64,000 bases of DNA from Artemisia argyi (Eukaryota; Streptophyta; Magnoliopsida; Asterales; Asteraceae), in the NCBI GenBank assembly GCA_030686995.1, contig CM060709.1:128494373-128558372 (forward strand), in the 5' to 3' direction. Of the stretch, positions 1 through 11,000 are shown in pieces. The position numbers were made by a program, and so were the translations under genes. Every line of letters begins with the position of its first letter. The stretch's first letter is position 1. Below the pieces are notes generated by a model. It was not told the origin of the DNA. It saw only the letters and a list, made by a program, of their open reading frames with translations, and made no database searches.

Positions 1-2
1 AT

Positions 3-1927
3 CAAGATCTCAAGGATTTCCTTGAAATCGTAGATTCCATAGACCTTGATGTTGTAACTAGAGAGTCGACCCGATTACGCCCATTCCAATTATCTCTACG
101 TGATCAAGCTAGTCAATGGCTTGAACGTTTGCCCGCGGGATCCATCACCTCATGGGATGATCTCACTTCTCATTTCCTTGCTCAATTTTTCCCACCGGGG
201 AGAACTACCAAGCTTAGAAATGATATCGTGATGTTCCAACAACGTCAAGGTGAAACTCTATATGAAGCATGGTCTCGTTTCAAGGACTTACTCCAAAAAG
301 TCCCTCTTCATGGCATAGATCTTTGGCTCCAAGTCAAATTCTTCTATGACCATATCGACCTCTCCACAAGGCGAACCATTGACCAATCGGCCGGTGGCAA
401 GCTACGTGATCTAAGTGCGGAAGAATCATGGGAACTCATAGAAGATCTTGCTCTCTATGACAACGAATGTTGGAATGATCCCCGTGATTTGAACAAAACG
501 GTTAAGGCAATATCTTTGCCTTCGAACAATTCTAGCACTCCCGACCGTAGGATCATGGAACTTGAGGACCAAGTCAAGTTTCTCATGAAATCCTACGAAG
601 CTCCTAAGCCTTCAAGCCAAGTGAACAAAATCACTTCTTCATGCGAATTATGTAGTGGTCCCCATGACACTCGTGATTGCGTGGAACTCCCCAGACAAAC
701 TTTTGCGGATTATGCATCCTCGCTTACCGACGAAGTGGGAGACAAGTGGTACACTTTCAAACCCGAGCCAAACCCTTACGGTGATTCCTACAACCCTTCT
801 TGGAAAAATCACCCGAACCTTAGGTGGAAACAAAACCAAAACATGCCCCAAAACAATTCTTCCAATCCACCTAATCATTACCAACCAAACGGTCCACCCT
901 CTAACCGTACTTTCAACAACAATCCTTCCAATAACTATGGTAGTACCAATAATCTTGAAGGGTTGATGTCCAAGTTTATGGCATCTCAAGAAGCTCGCAT
1001 TGCTAAGTTTGAAACCGAATTGAATCAACAACAAATGGAGATGACCAATAAGATTGACAACTTGTTGAAAGCCCTCAACAACCAATTGCTAACTACACCT
1101 AGGAAGGACACTAGGGACACTAGTAGCGCAATCCAAATTAAGGACCCCTCATCATCCAAACACGTCCACTTTGCCAACGTTGTCACCATTAAGCCAATAG
1201 ATAAAAATATAGAAGAAAGTGACAAGGATGAAGTTGGAATAGAAACCGAGACTAAGGATGAGATTAAGGAAGTTGAGGATATTAAGGAAGAAAAGTTAGA
1301 GGAAGTAGAAAACGTCGAGGAATACTTTGATAAGTTACCCACCAAGGAAGAACGGGAATATCATATGGATCTATTCGATGACCCCGAGACACCTTACGTC
1401 CTTGGTTCACCACTCATCAAAATAGGAGATCCCTCTAACATCAACATACCATGCAACATTGGGCATATGCATGTGTGGAAAGCTTACATTGATCTTAGGT
1501 CTCCTATAAACATTATGACTAGGACCTATTATAATTGGGTAATGAAGAAGCAACTTGAGTATAGGATAATGCCTAACACGAATTGGATGAGCAACTTTGT
1601 AGGAAGAGTGAAAGGATTACATGTCTTTGTAGGAAACTTCACTTATGTTACCGACTTTGTGATTGTAGAGGATATTCGTCCGGTAATAGATGGTTGCCTA
1701 AGTCAAGTAGTGTTCGGAAAACTGTTTGTTGAGGCCTCTAAGATGAGTTATGACCTGTCCCTAGGGATAGTTAGATTCAAGGATGAGAACGATGAGATTG
1801 CTTACCATATGCCCTATAAGATTGAACAATACCGTCTTTTATCAAACCTTGAAAAGGGACACATGCAAGCGGTTTACTATATGAATGATGAGGATAGGCG
1901 TAGAGGAGTAGATTATGTCATGAGTAG
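3..1927 (+). pseudogene. Tat/Athila-like gag with protease-like domain, 5' part (partial, split by Copia A)
   Basis: The frame is open from the left edge, so the true start lies outside the window. A Retrotrans_gag-type capsid region comes first (motifs WLERLPAGS, FLAQFFPPGRTTKLRN, GETLYEAWSRFKDLL). A short zinc knuckle CELCSGPHDTRDC (CX2CX3HX4C, near 643-681) follows, then an N/P/Q-rich stretch, an acidic E/K-rich stretch (about 1190-1330) and an aspartic-protease-like fold. At the expected catalytic site it reads YIDLRSPINIM, so the usual D-S/T-G is absent and proteolysis is doubtful. The frame continues in phase at 27250 once Copia A and one copy of its TSD are removed, and ends at 27349. 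No RT or integrase follows, so this looks like a gag-only (TR-GAG-like) derivative. Family membership is inferred from motifs. Confidence 0.8.
1923..1927. repeat. Target-site duplication AGTAG, left copy (Copia A)
   Basis: AGTAG lies directly before the TG of the left LTR and is repeated at 27245-27249 directly after the CA of the right LTR. Removing the element and one copy keeps the interrupted gag frame open. Confidence 0.95.
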
Positions 1928-2015
1928 TGTTGGGTCTGTTAAAACCCAAACTCCTTAATCAAGGATTTGAACATAAAATATCCTAAGTGTTTCATAACTG
2001 AGAACACCAAACAAG

Positions 2016-2205
2016 TCACTGAATGCATAGTTGTTCAGTGAGTCATCCTCAAGACGCTCAGGGCAAATCTATGAAGAAAGGTTCACCATTCAGTGAGGCA
2101 GTTCTCAGTGAATGATACCTGAGCCAAAGAAGAGGATGATGGACTCAGTGATGGATGACAATAACTCACTGAGTTCCATGACTCCTCACCAACTAAGATC
2201 ACTGA
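2016..2205. promoter_or_regulatory. U3 cluster of seven TCACTGA/TCAGTGA motifs
   Basis: Copies at 2016, 2035, 2090, 2105, 2145, 2166 and 2199, in both orientations, several extended to CTCACTGAG or CTCAGTGA. A similar cluster lies in the Copia B LTRs. The density and position upstream of the TATA box suggest a protein-binding array. The function is inferred. Confidence 0.5.
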
Positions 2206-2489
2206 GTGAACAAAGACTGTAGATAAGAAGACTAAAGTAAAGGCGGGATTAGGCGGGATAAGTTTGAATGGATAAAGGATGGTCCTTATCATGCAAAGGT
2301 CAACTTTCCCTGAATGAGTATAATACCAAGAAGTGTGTTAACACTGAAGACAAGAAAGCATCCTTGTTCTTTACTACTTATAGTCAATTGTAACTGGGAT
2401 AAAATACCTATGTATTTTGTCCAATGTAGGATGATATAATATTTTCTTGTAGTCTTTGTCCATTAGGTAAGTGTTAGAAATTACTTGTG

Positions 2490-2497
2490 TATAAATA
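2490..2497 (+). promoter_or_regulatory. LTR TATA box (Copia A 5' LTR)
   Basis: TATAAATA in the context TTGTGTATAAATAGAG, matching the plant TATA consensus and conserved in the 3' LTR at 26865-26872. Transcription would start about 30 bp downstream, marking the U3/R boundary. Confidence 0.75.
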
Positions 2498-2871
2498 GAG
2501 AATAAGTGAGAGAGGTAAAGATTACGTTTGTGCACTTAATGCTTAGACATTCACAAACCAAATCTTTACTCTCTTCAAAGAACAACACAATCCCTGAGTT
2601 AGCTCAGCAGGATCTTAGTTGTCACTCAAACTTAGTTTGGGTTTAGTGAGGAGTACACCATACTTGTCATTTCCATCCCAAGTGTTGTTCCGCAAACACT
2701 TGGGTATAATTCTTTTGATTAATTTCTAATAAAGAATTAAACGTTGAAAAACTTTGTGTCTTATCTTTTATGTTTATTTGCTTTTATAATTAATCAACAC
2801 ATTGCTATACCATGGAACTTGGTTAGATTAACTTTGTAGTTAACCTTAACTAAGTAAAAGGGTCCAACAAG

Positions 2872-2884
2872 TGGTATCAGAGCC
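2872..2884 (+). other. Primer-binding site, tRNA-Met type (Copia A)
   Basis: TGGTATCAGAGCC begins two bases after the LTR ends. This is the standard plant copia PBS, complementary to the 3' end of initiator tRNA-Met. Confidence 0.9.
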
Positions 2885-2955
2885 TCTGATTTGTAAAACT
2901 TTCAAAATCTTTCATACAAAAGAGTGCTCAGTTTTTTAAATCAAAAGATCCCACC

Positions 2956-4457
2956 ATGGCTGATAGCGATGTACCCCAGCTAGTTGACAAAAAGGGAGGT
3001 AGCTATTCTGCTGTCGCTCCTAGACTAGAAGCTGGAAAATTTAGCAAGTGGAAAAAGCGTATACATTGCTACTTGACTGGTATGGAACCATACTACATCA
3101 AGTGTATCAATGAAGGTCCCTTTGTCCCAACGACCGTTAAAGGTTTACCTAAACCTGAAGCACAATGGACTCCTGATGAGAGAAGGGTGGTCAATCAGGA
3201 CCAACGCCTGAAAAGCGTCATTATATCGTGTCTCCCTGACGATACAATGGAATCAGTCATTAACTGTCCTACAGCCAAACAAACTTGGCTTGACTTGGTT
3301 CATAGCTTTGAAGGTCCCTTAGATACTAAGGAAAACAGGATCATGGACCTGAAACTTGAGTATAACACTTTCAGGGCCAAAGAATCTGAAAGTCTCTCTC
3401 AGACCTATACCCGATACAAAACCTTGCTCAATGAGCTTGCAAATGATGGTGTAGTACTGTCTAAGCATGAGATCAACGTTGGCTTTGTCAACAGTCTCCC
3501 TGAGAAGTGGTTAAACTTCTCTCAGGGTCTCAGGAATGCTAATCACATTCAGAACCTTGAGCTGCCTCAAATATATGGGAAGTTTGTCTATGAAGACAAC
3601 TTAAACGCAAGGCGATACCCTGAAAAGGCTCAAGAAAACAAAAAGGCCCTGACTGTCTCACCCATATCCACTGCCTCCTATTCTAATGGTGTTGTGTAGG
3701 ATTTTCAAGATGACTCTGATGATGAGGTTGATATGATAACCAGTGATGAGTACCTCAATGATCTTCAAGTTGAATTAAGAAAGGGCTCTTTTAGCAAACT
3801 CAAAACATTTTATTAAAAGAAACAAGTTCAATTTTCAAAAAGCTAAGGCAACTGAATGTTTCAACTGTGGCAAAAAGGGTCACTTTGCTAAAGACTGTTT
3901 TTCAAAAACAACCTCAGATCCTTCTTATAAACCTTCTGGTAGTAATTCTTCCTCAGGAACTAGCAAGTTTCAACCAAAAATGCTTCAATCCACTCAACAT
4001 TTTCAAAATGCAAACATTCAAAAAGGATTTTGAAGCTAAATACAGAAAAGCAAAAGCTAAACTTGCTCTCCTTGAGACAACTCCCTCAGTTCCTCAGACT
4101 GCACCTACCAAACCTGCTCAAGGCAAAAACAAGGTGCTCGTTGCTGAGGCTTATGATTGGGATGAGGAATATGTCTCCTCTGATGATGAAGTAAGGGTCA
4201 GTGCATTGATGGCACTTTCTGATGACAACAAGATGGCTGTTGGAAAAATCCATGCTAGAAATGGAGAATGGGTCAACATCACCATGAAAAAGGTAAACAT
4301 TTTGTTATCTATGGATGATGATGCTGATTGGCAATCCCTTTTAAACTACTTAAATGTAGATCTTAAGTTCGTTGAAGAGCAAAGACAAAATTTGTTTTCT
4401 AAATTCAACAAGTTAACTTTTGAATTAAATAAGTGTCGAGATGAATTACTGGTTTGA
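2956..4457 (+). pseudogene. Copia A gag (capsid and zinc knuckle), disabled
   Basis: ATG at 2956 begins a copia gag frame (motifs KFSKWKKRIHCYLTG, QDQRLKSVIISCLPDD, TYTRYKTLLNELAND) homologous to the Copia B gag on the other strand. A TAG at 3697-3699 interrupts it where Copia B has CAG. Further indels follow: the CCHC knuckle CFNCGKKGHFAKDC (3857-3898) is in another frame, and a following region rich in D, E and K (3978-4457) is open only in a third. The capsid half would form the virus-like particle shell and the knuckle would bind RNA. No intact product can be expected from this copy. Confidence 0.85.
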
Positions 4458-4942
4458 AAACAAGCTAAACTTGAGGCTGTCACACTTCAAATTCAAAACA
4501 CTGAACTTGTAAAACAAAATCAGGCACTTCAAGAAGAACTTAAGAAAGAAAAGGCTGTGATATATAAGTGGACTCAGAAAAACCCTAGAGTTTTTGACTC
4601 AGTGAGTCTCAAGAAAACCATTATTGGTGAAGATCAAACCACTAAATCCTAAAGTGAGAATCATGGTGAAAAGGCATTTCTGCCTTCAGGCATATCCTTT
4701 AATAAGGAAATGGCACCAAAATCCAGTGACTGGATTGAAAGAGTCAACCCAGATAGCAAACTGCCAAACTTTAACACTGGTAAAATTTTGGAACCTGAAA
4801 GTCAAGCCATCAAAAATATGCTTGGTGTCACTGATGAGTCTAGTCTTCCTGAGTCATTAATGAGTCTGAACCTATATCACAGAGTCCACTTCCACCACTG
4901 AAAGTTCTTCAAGGAGCTGAACCTAGCTCTGAGCTAACACCT
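4458..4942 (+). pseudogene. Copia A gag-to-protease linker, decayed
   Basis: This stretch continues the homology with the Copia B gag C-terminal region (matching motifs such as PNFNTGKILEPESQAIK) but is split among frames by stops and indels. In Copia B the same region looks helical and coiled-coil-like (KQNQALQEELKKEKE). No separate gene is visible here. Confidence 0.6.
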
Positions 4943-5719
4943 TTGGTGTATACTCAACACTCTCCAAGAGATAAAGTTGGTTTAGGAAGAACTATCTTGA
5001 AAAGACCACTCACTGAAGTTTCTACCACAAATGATGACTCCACAACCTTAGTCTCAAATGAGGTTACCACTGACAGCCCTGATTCCAAATTTGATCAGTT
5101 GGCTGAACTTGTTAGGAAGTTGAGTGAAAAAATTGAATCATCTGAGAAGAAAACTCAACCCTTGGAAAAGGAAATTAAACCAGCTTCCTCAAGTTCTGCC
5201 AAATCTAAGGCAACATCTAAACCAAAAATGAGATGTGAACTGTGTAGTTATACAACACATACCACTGATGACTGTTATAGAATTCTCTTTTGCATGATAT
5301 GCAAAAAGGATGATCACCGAACCTCTGATCATCCATCTTACATAGTCTCATCAAGTGCTATATCCTACCACAATGCTCAACCCCACAACTATGCCTCAGG
5401 CTCCAAACAGATAAGGCAGAAAGCCAAACCTTTCACACCTTGCATCCACTGTGGATTCAATGATCATCTCCCTAATGATTGTTTGATGTATCCATGTTGT
5501 GATATCTGTGGAGTTCCTACTCATGACAGTTCAGGACATGAACATGTTATTTAGTCTAGAAGAGGAAATACCAAACCAACCCAACAAACTACCCCATAAC
5601 CCAGATGTAATATCTGTGGAAGCAACATTCACACCACCACTAATCATGGATCAATATCCCAGTTCAAAAAGGCCATTAAAGCCAAGCCCACCAGAAAGTG
5701 GGTTCACAAGAAAAACTAA
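4943..5719 (+). pseudogene. Copia A zinc-finger array between gag and protease
   Basis: An open stretch (4943-5554) encodes Cys/His clusters CELCSYTTHTTDDC, CMICKKDDHRTSDH, CIHCGFNDHLPNDC and CDICGVPTHDSSGH. A fifth, CNICGSNIHTTTNH, lies beyond a TAG at 5552-5554 that is CAG in Copia B. The spacing is CX2CX4HX4(C/H), with one longer variant, so CCHC and CCHH types alternate. The array is additional to the gag knuckle and is conserved in Copia B. Nucleic-acid binding is the likely role. The frame ends at TAA 5717-5719, directly after the AAGAAAAAC sequence discussed under findings. Confidence 0.7.
5710..5719 (+). promoter_or_regulatory. Possible -1 frameshift site before the gag-side stop
   Basis: GAAAAAC immediately followed by TAA in the gag-side frame. 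The protease frame is exactly -1. The same GAAAAACTAAC occurs at the equivalent place in Copia B. It resembles the A-AAA-AAC class of slippery heptamers, but the first base is G. A fixed indel in the A run is the alternative explanation. Confidence 0.4.
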
Positions 5720-6918
5720 CTCAGTTTACATTTGTGCAGAGACATGCCAGAGATCCTGTTTGGCATCTTGATAGTGGATGTTCAAGAAGCATGACTGGCG
5801 TGAAAGAATATCTGCACAAATATGTAGAAGAACCAGGACCTAAGGTGGTATTTGCTGATAATCCATCCTGTCTCACTGAAGGTTATTGTTCAGTAAACTG
5901 TAGTGGAATAGTTTTTACTAGAATAGCTTATGTTAATAGTCTAAAATATAACTTGTTCAGTGTCAGTCAACTATGTGATGCAAAATACATAGTTCAGTTT
6001 GATGATAAGCAAGGTACTATCTTTAATACAAACAAAGAAGTAGTTCTTATTGCACCAAGGAGGCAGGATGTCTATGTCTTGGATATGTCCTCACTCACTC
6101 AGAATGGAACATGTCTTTTTGCTAAAGCCACTGAAACCCTCAACTAGCTTTGGCATAAAAGACTGTCCCACCTGAACTTCAAAGACATAAACAACCTGGC
6201 CAAACAAAACAAAGTCCTTGGCTTACCATCACTTGTGTTCACAAAAGATAAACCCTGCCCTGCCTGTGAAAAAGGTAAACACCACAGGGCATCCTTTAAA
6301 ACCAAACAAAATTCCTCTATCACCAAATGCTTGCACCTACTTCACATGGATCTCTTTGGACCCATCAGTCCAATGGCTATTCATCATGAGAAGTACACTT
6401 TGGTCATAGTAGATGAATACTCAAGATACACTTGGGTATATTTTCTGACCAAAAAGAGTCAGGCTGCTGAAACAATTATGTCCTTCATCAGGAAGATTGA
6501 AAACCAAAATGACATCAGGGTCAAACAAATCAGGACTGATAATGGAACTGAATTAAAAAACAATGACCTTGAATGTTTCTGTGATGAGAAGGGTATCTCT
6601 CAAAACTTTACCTCTCCTTACACCCCTGAACAAAATGAAGTTGCTGAAAGAAAAAGCAGAACTCTCATTAAGGCTGCTAGAACAATGCTTAATGGATCTG
6701 CTCTCTCCAAACATTTTTGGACTGAGGCAGTAAAAAAAGCCTGCTATACACAAAACAGGTCCATTATTGTGAAGAGACATAGCAAAACTCCCTATGAGTT
6801 GTTTAAAGGAAGGATTCCAGATATCAGCTACTTCCATGTGTTTGGATGTCTTGTGTTTATCCATAATCATAAGGACCATCTTGGAAAGTTTAATGCAAAA
6901 GCTGATGATGGATACTTT

Positions 6919-6923
6919 CTAGG
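6919..6923. repeat. Target-site duplication CTAGG, left copy (Copia B)
   Basis: CTAGG precedes the left LTR and is repeated at 19537-19541 after the right LTR. Collapsing it restores the phase of Copia A pol across the insertion. Confidence 0.95.
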
Positions 6924-7812
6924 TGTTGGTCCCTTTTACTTGGTTAACTATAACTATAAAGCTAAAGTAACCAAGTTATATGACTTTGAACAAAGATGTA
7001 TAAAATGATTAACAATAAAGTAACGTAGATATAAGAGACAATATTTTTCAATGTTTAATTCTTTATTAGAAGTTAATCAAAAAGAATCGTACCCAAGTGT
7101 TTGCGGAATAACACTTGGGATTGAAAACGACAAGTATGGTATTGACTCCTCACTAAACTCAAACAATGTTGAGTGACAACTTTCAGGACCCAATGAGCTA
7201 TCTCAGGGGTTATGTTGTTCTTTGGAGGAGTAAAAGTGGTTTGTGAATGCTTTGCATTAATTGCACAAACTTGTCAACTTTTACTCCTCTCTTATGCTAC
7301 CTATTTATACACAAATGTGAACAACCCTATTATACAATGGACCTATGTGTTCCTCAATAAAATCTTGATAGATTTTATTCTCTGGCAAGGGAAGCTTCTT
7401 TGGGTTAAGTCCAAAAGGTACTTTCTGATGACAACCTGGTTTTAACCATTTGAGGAAAGTTTGACCTTAAAGTGATAAAGCACTTTAGTGAAACATATCA
7501 AACTTTCCCGCCCAGTCCCGCCAAAACTTCAGTCTTCTAGTCATCAGTCTTCAGTACCATGAAGTTGTTGAGGAGTCTTGGGGTTCAGTGAGTTATTGTC
7601 ATCCTCACTGAACCCATCACCTTCTTCTTGGCTTAGATCACACTTCACTGAGTTCTGCCTCACTGAATGTAGAACCTTTCTTCTTAGGCTCGTTCTAAGC
7701 ATCCTGAAGGTGGCTCACTGAGTTACTGTTCACTCAGTGACTTGTATATACTTAGGTTATTTTACGTTTAAATCCTTGTTAGAAGAAGATTGGGGAATTC
7801 TGTGACCCAACA
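6924..7812 (-). repeat. Copia B 3' LTR
   Basis: 889 bp, near-identical to 18648-19536. It has a minus-strand TATAAATA box (TATTTATA on + at 7302-7309) and six TCACTGA/TCAGTGA motifs between about 7587 and 7740. Confidence 0.95.
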
Positions 7813-7827
7813 ATCTCCCCCTATTTG
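7813..7827 (-). other. Polypurine tract, Copia B
   Basis: On the - strand AAATAGGGGGAGAT ends directly at the LTR. The Copia A PPT at 26289-26302 has the same core. It would prime plus-strand DNA synthesis. Confidence 0.8.
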
Positions 7828-8005
7828 AACATACAAATAGCCTAAGTGTTTCTTGATTCTGTGTGAGTTGGTAGGGGTCTTCATCTCTTACTGAATGTTG
7901 ATGTAATTTTAAGTAGGACACATAATTTAACAAAAACATCAAAGTTTATTAATAGTTATTACAAGTCCTACAAATTACAAATAAATAAAAGATAGTTGTT
8001 GCAGA

Positions 8006-11000
8006 TCAGATGTTCAGGTGGTATCCAAGGTTTTCAATATTTGCTTTCTTTGATCTGAGTAGGTGTCTTTCAGGATGTTCATTGATCATTGCTTCCAAGT
8101 CCTGGCAGAATCTTTTGTTCTCATCACTCTTGATGGGGGACACCAACATGAGGTACATGAGCATTGCTTTGATTCCTGCCTTATCCATATCAGACCACCT
8201 TCGGAAAGCCAGGCTTCCATACTCATCAGTGAAGCATAAGCCTCTTTCAGGAGCTTCAAGAACCGCATTGTTCACGAAAGTGATTCCTTCAGGAAGCGAC
8301 CTGTCACATTCTAACCCTGGCACTTTGATCTCAGGCTCTATCTCAATTTGCTTCCTTTTCCTCTTGGAAGCCTTAGATGGAGCAGTCTCTTTTGCTGAGT
8401 CAGGAAAAAGTGAGGGAATGTTAAGAGCTTCAGGCATTGCTCTCAGTCTGTCGTACCTTTCTTTCAGTGATTCGAGAAGTTTAGGAACCACAACATTGTT
8501 CTTTTTGACAATGATAGAACGAAGCTCATCAAGCTCAGTTATGCCAAAGTCAGCAAACTTGAAAGGCTTATGGACGTCAAGTATTCTTTTATCATGTCCC
8601 CTGAAGACGGTGACCATTGCAGGATCGGTGTTTCTGTGGATTTGAATGTCAGTGATGGTTTTAGGTCTCAGCCTTTCTTTCATCACCCAAGTATATCTTT
8701 CGATCCTGTGTTTTCTGATTTGAGCGTCCTTCCTGAGCTTGTTTTCCCTTTCCCTTTTGAGAGCATTTAGCTCTTCTTCCTGAGCCTTTTTAAAGGCTGC
8801 ACCAGCTTGCTCAGTTGCTAGTGCCTCAGTATTCAAACCAATCTTTTCAGCTTCCTCATGAACAGCCTGAATGAGAACAGGCTTGCTCATTCTCTCTTCT
8901 TCAGCCACCTTTAGTAGTGTCTCAGTCCTTTCCATGTGAGCATAAATTTCATCATGAGTGAGATGATGTACTACTCAATTGATTTCAAACGGGACTCTGA
9001 TAGGTGCATCAGGGTCAAATCTAACCAAGGTTGAGGCTGGCTTTAGCACAATTTCAGGACTAGAGGTGGTAGCAATACTTTTGCCTCTGTCCTGTCCGAG
9101 AGTAGAGGAGACTGGTTCCTCCTGTGGTGGAACTTCAGTGATTGGTGTGGCTTCAGTGACATGCTCCCCCTCAGTGTGAAAGGGCTGTCTAGCTTCTTGT
9201 TCAACAGTATTAGGGGCTTCAGTAGCATTCTCCCCCTCAACATTTGCCTGAGTGTCAGTGATGGCAAGTGTTGGCTATACTGAAGAAGAAGTAGATGATC
9301 CCTTGAAGGCTTGAAAAATTTCAGTCATCATAGACATGATATCCTGAGTATCCTGCTGAATGATGGACACCCTGGAGTCAAGTGTAGCCTGTGCTTGTTC
9401 AAGAGCTGTCATCCTGGATCCTAAGGTCCATGCCATAGAAGTAGACCTTTGGGACTGAGCTATCACTGATTCTTCCATTTTGATTAAAGAAGATTTGAGA
9501 GACTCCACAGTAGTGGTGAGACCCTGAAGATTAGAATCCTTCAATAATTCAAGTAACTCAGTGAGGGCCACCGAGTTTACCTGATACGTCTCAGATGCCT
9601 GAAGTAGCTTCCTGGTGAGTTCAGGATCATCCTTGACTGATTCTTAAACCGACTGAACCCCTACATTCAGCTGGTTGAGGGTTATCAAAAACTGATTGAG
9701 GCGAGTGATCATCTCTGTCAGGGAGTGGTTAACTGAGGCATGTTGTTCCCTGACATCTTCATCGAAGTCTTCGACAGCATCTTTGAGATTACGATAGTGA
9801 ACCGCCTGTTCAGTGTGCATGTCAAAGACCTCATCAGTGATCCCCCTGCACAAAATGTTAGTAATCTTTTTGATGAATTTGGTGAAGGTTTTCACAGTAA
9901 GAGGAGCATGATCGTCTCCTGAGGACTCTTGCTCAGAATGTGTGTCAGCATCGTCATGGATAGAAGATTGAGGAGATTGAGGAATTGGTTCAGGGACTGT
10001 CGCCTCAAACTCCATGTCATCTCCAGCCTTAAAAACTTCCTCATCACTGTTGAATTCATCATCAGAGTACAAAACTGCCTGAGCTTAAGCTAGGTACTGA
10101 ATCTGCAAAGTAAGGTTATCCGACTCCTCTTCATAAGAAGACTTGCCTTCGTTTTGGCCAGGTCCTGACCCCTCAAATCTGGTAGATTGGGTTTTATCTA
10201 CCTGGTCCTCAGGGCCAGTTCCCGAGTTATGCGCACCTTCGGGGGTGGTTGTGGGTTCCATATCAGCGGGTGGTGTGTGTCCCTCTGAATCTTTGTCCCC
10301 CGTGACCCCTTCAGGCACTGATGGGAGTTTCTCAGTACCATCACTAGGAGTTGTGAATGTTGTGTCCCTATCAGCGGGTTGTATGTTTCCCTATGAGTCT
10401 TTGGGATGAGTTTTTGTGCCCTCAGACAAAAGCTTTGATTGGCGAGTGTCCTCATCAGGCACCTGAGTGGTTATGCCTCCCCTTTCCAACAGGCTTGTGC
10501 TGGCCTGTGGAAGATTTAGGGGCGAGAACTCCCTGTTGCTTGGGTTGTGATTTACCCGAGCCTTTGGCAGGATGTGAATGTTTGTGGATCCCCTTCTCAG
10601 TGGAGTAGTGCTGCCCCACCTAGGGTATAGGACCCCTTACTCCCTGATACTCTGGTTGTGATTTGCCAGAGTCTTTAGCAGGATGTGAAGGTTTGGTTGA
10701 TTCCAACCCCACTGACTTGTTTATGATAGCAGGGCCTTTGGAAATGGGTTCGCTCGAGGACACTGAGTGTGATGTCTCAGTGCCCTCCGTTGGCCTTTGT
10801 TTTGTGGCCAAAGATTGGCTAATGATCCTGATGGTGTCAGCAGTTAGGGTCTGTTGTTGTTGCCCCCTATTGTCAGGCTTAGGGGCAGAGGTCTCAGTGG
10901 CAAGTGGCTTGGGTTGAGCCACCTTCCTAGACCCCTGTCCCTTCTTCCTCTTCACCTTTTTGGTGGGAGAGGGAATTGGTGAAACAATGTTGTCACCCTG

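Larger units (their letters stand above)
1928..2869 (+). repeat. Copia A 5' LTR
   Basis: 942 bp, 5'-TG...CA-3', nearly identical to 26303-27244 with scattered substitutions. U3 holds a cluster of TCACTGA/TCAGTGA motifs, a TATA box at 2490-2497 follows, and an AATAAAG polyadenylation-type signal lies near 2728. Confidence 0.95.
5698..6923 (+). pseudogene. Copia A pol, protease and integrase part (split by Copia B)
   Basis: The protease motif WHLDSGCSRSMTG (about 5761) retains D-S-G. The GAG_pre-integrase zinc region has HKRLSHLN followed by CPACEKGKHH. The integrase core has HMDLFG, IRTDNGTE and PEQNEVAERK, so the D, D, E triad is present, although the usual G after QN is E. One nonsense codon at 6145-6147 replaces the Trp found in Copia B (TGG to TAG). 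Copia B interrupts the frame at 6923, and the frame resumes in phase at 19542 once one TSD copy is removed. The protease frame is -1 relative to the upstream zinc-finger frame. Confidence 0.9.

Noticed and set aside
2872..2884. tRNA gene
   Set aside because: Only 12-18 bases complementary to a tRNA 3' end are present at each PBS. No cloverleaf surrounds them.
10143..10917. Several + strand ORFs across the Copia B accessory gene
   Set aside because: Shadows of the - strand accessory ORF. They have no conserved counterpart opposite the Copia A accessory gene.
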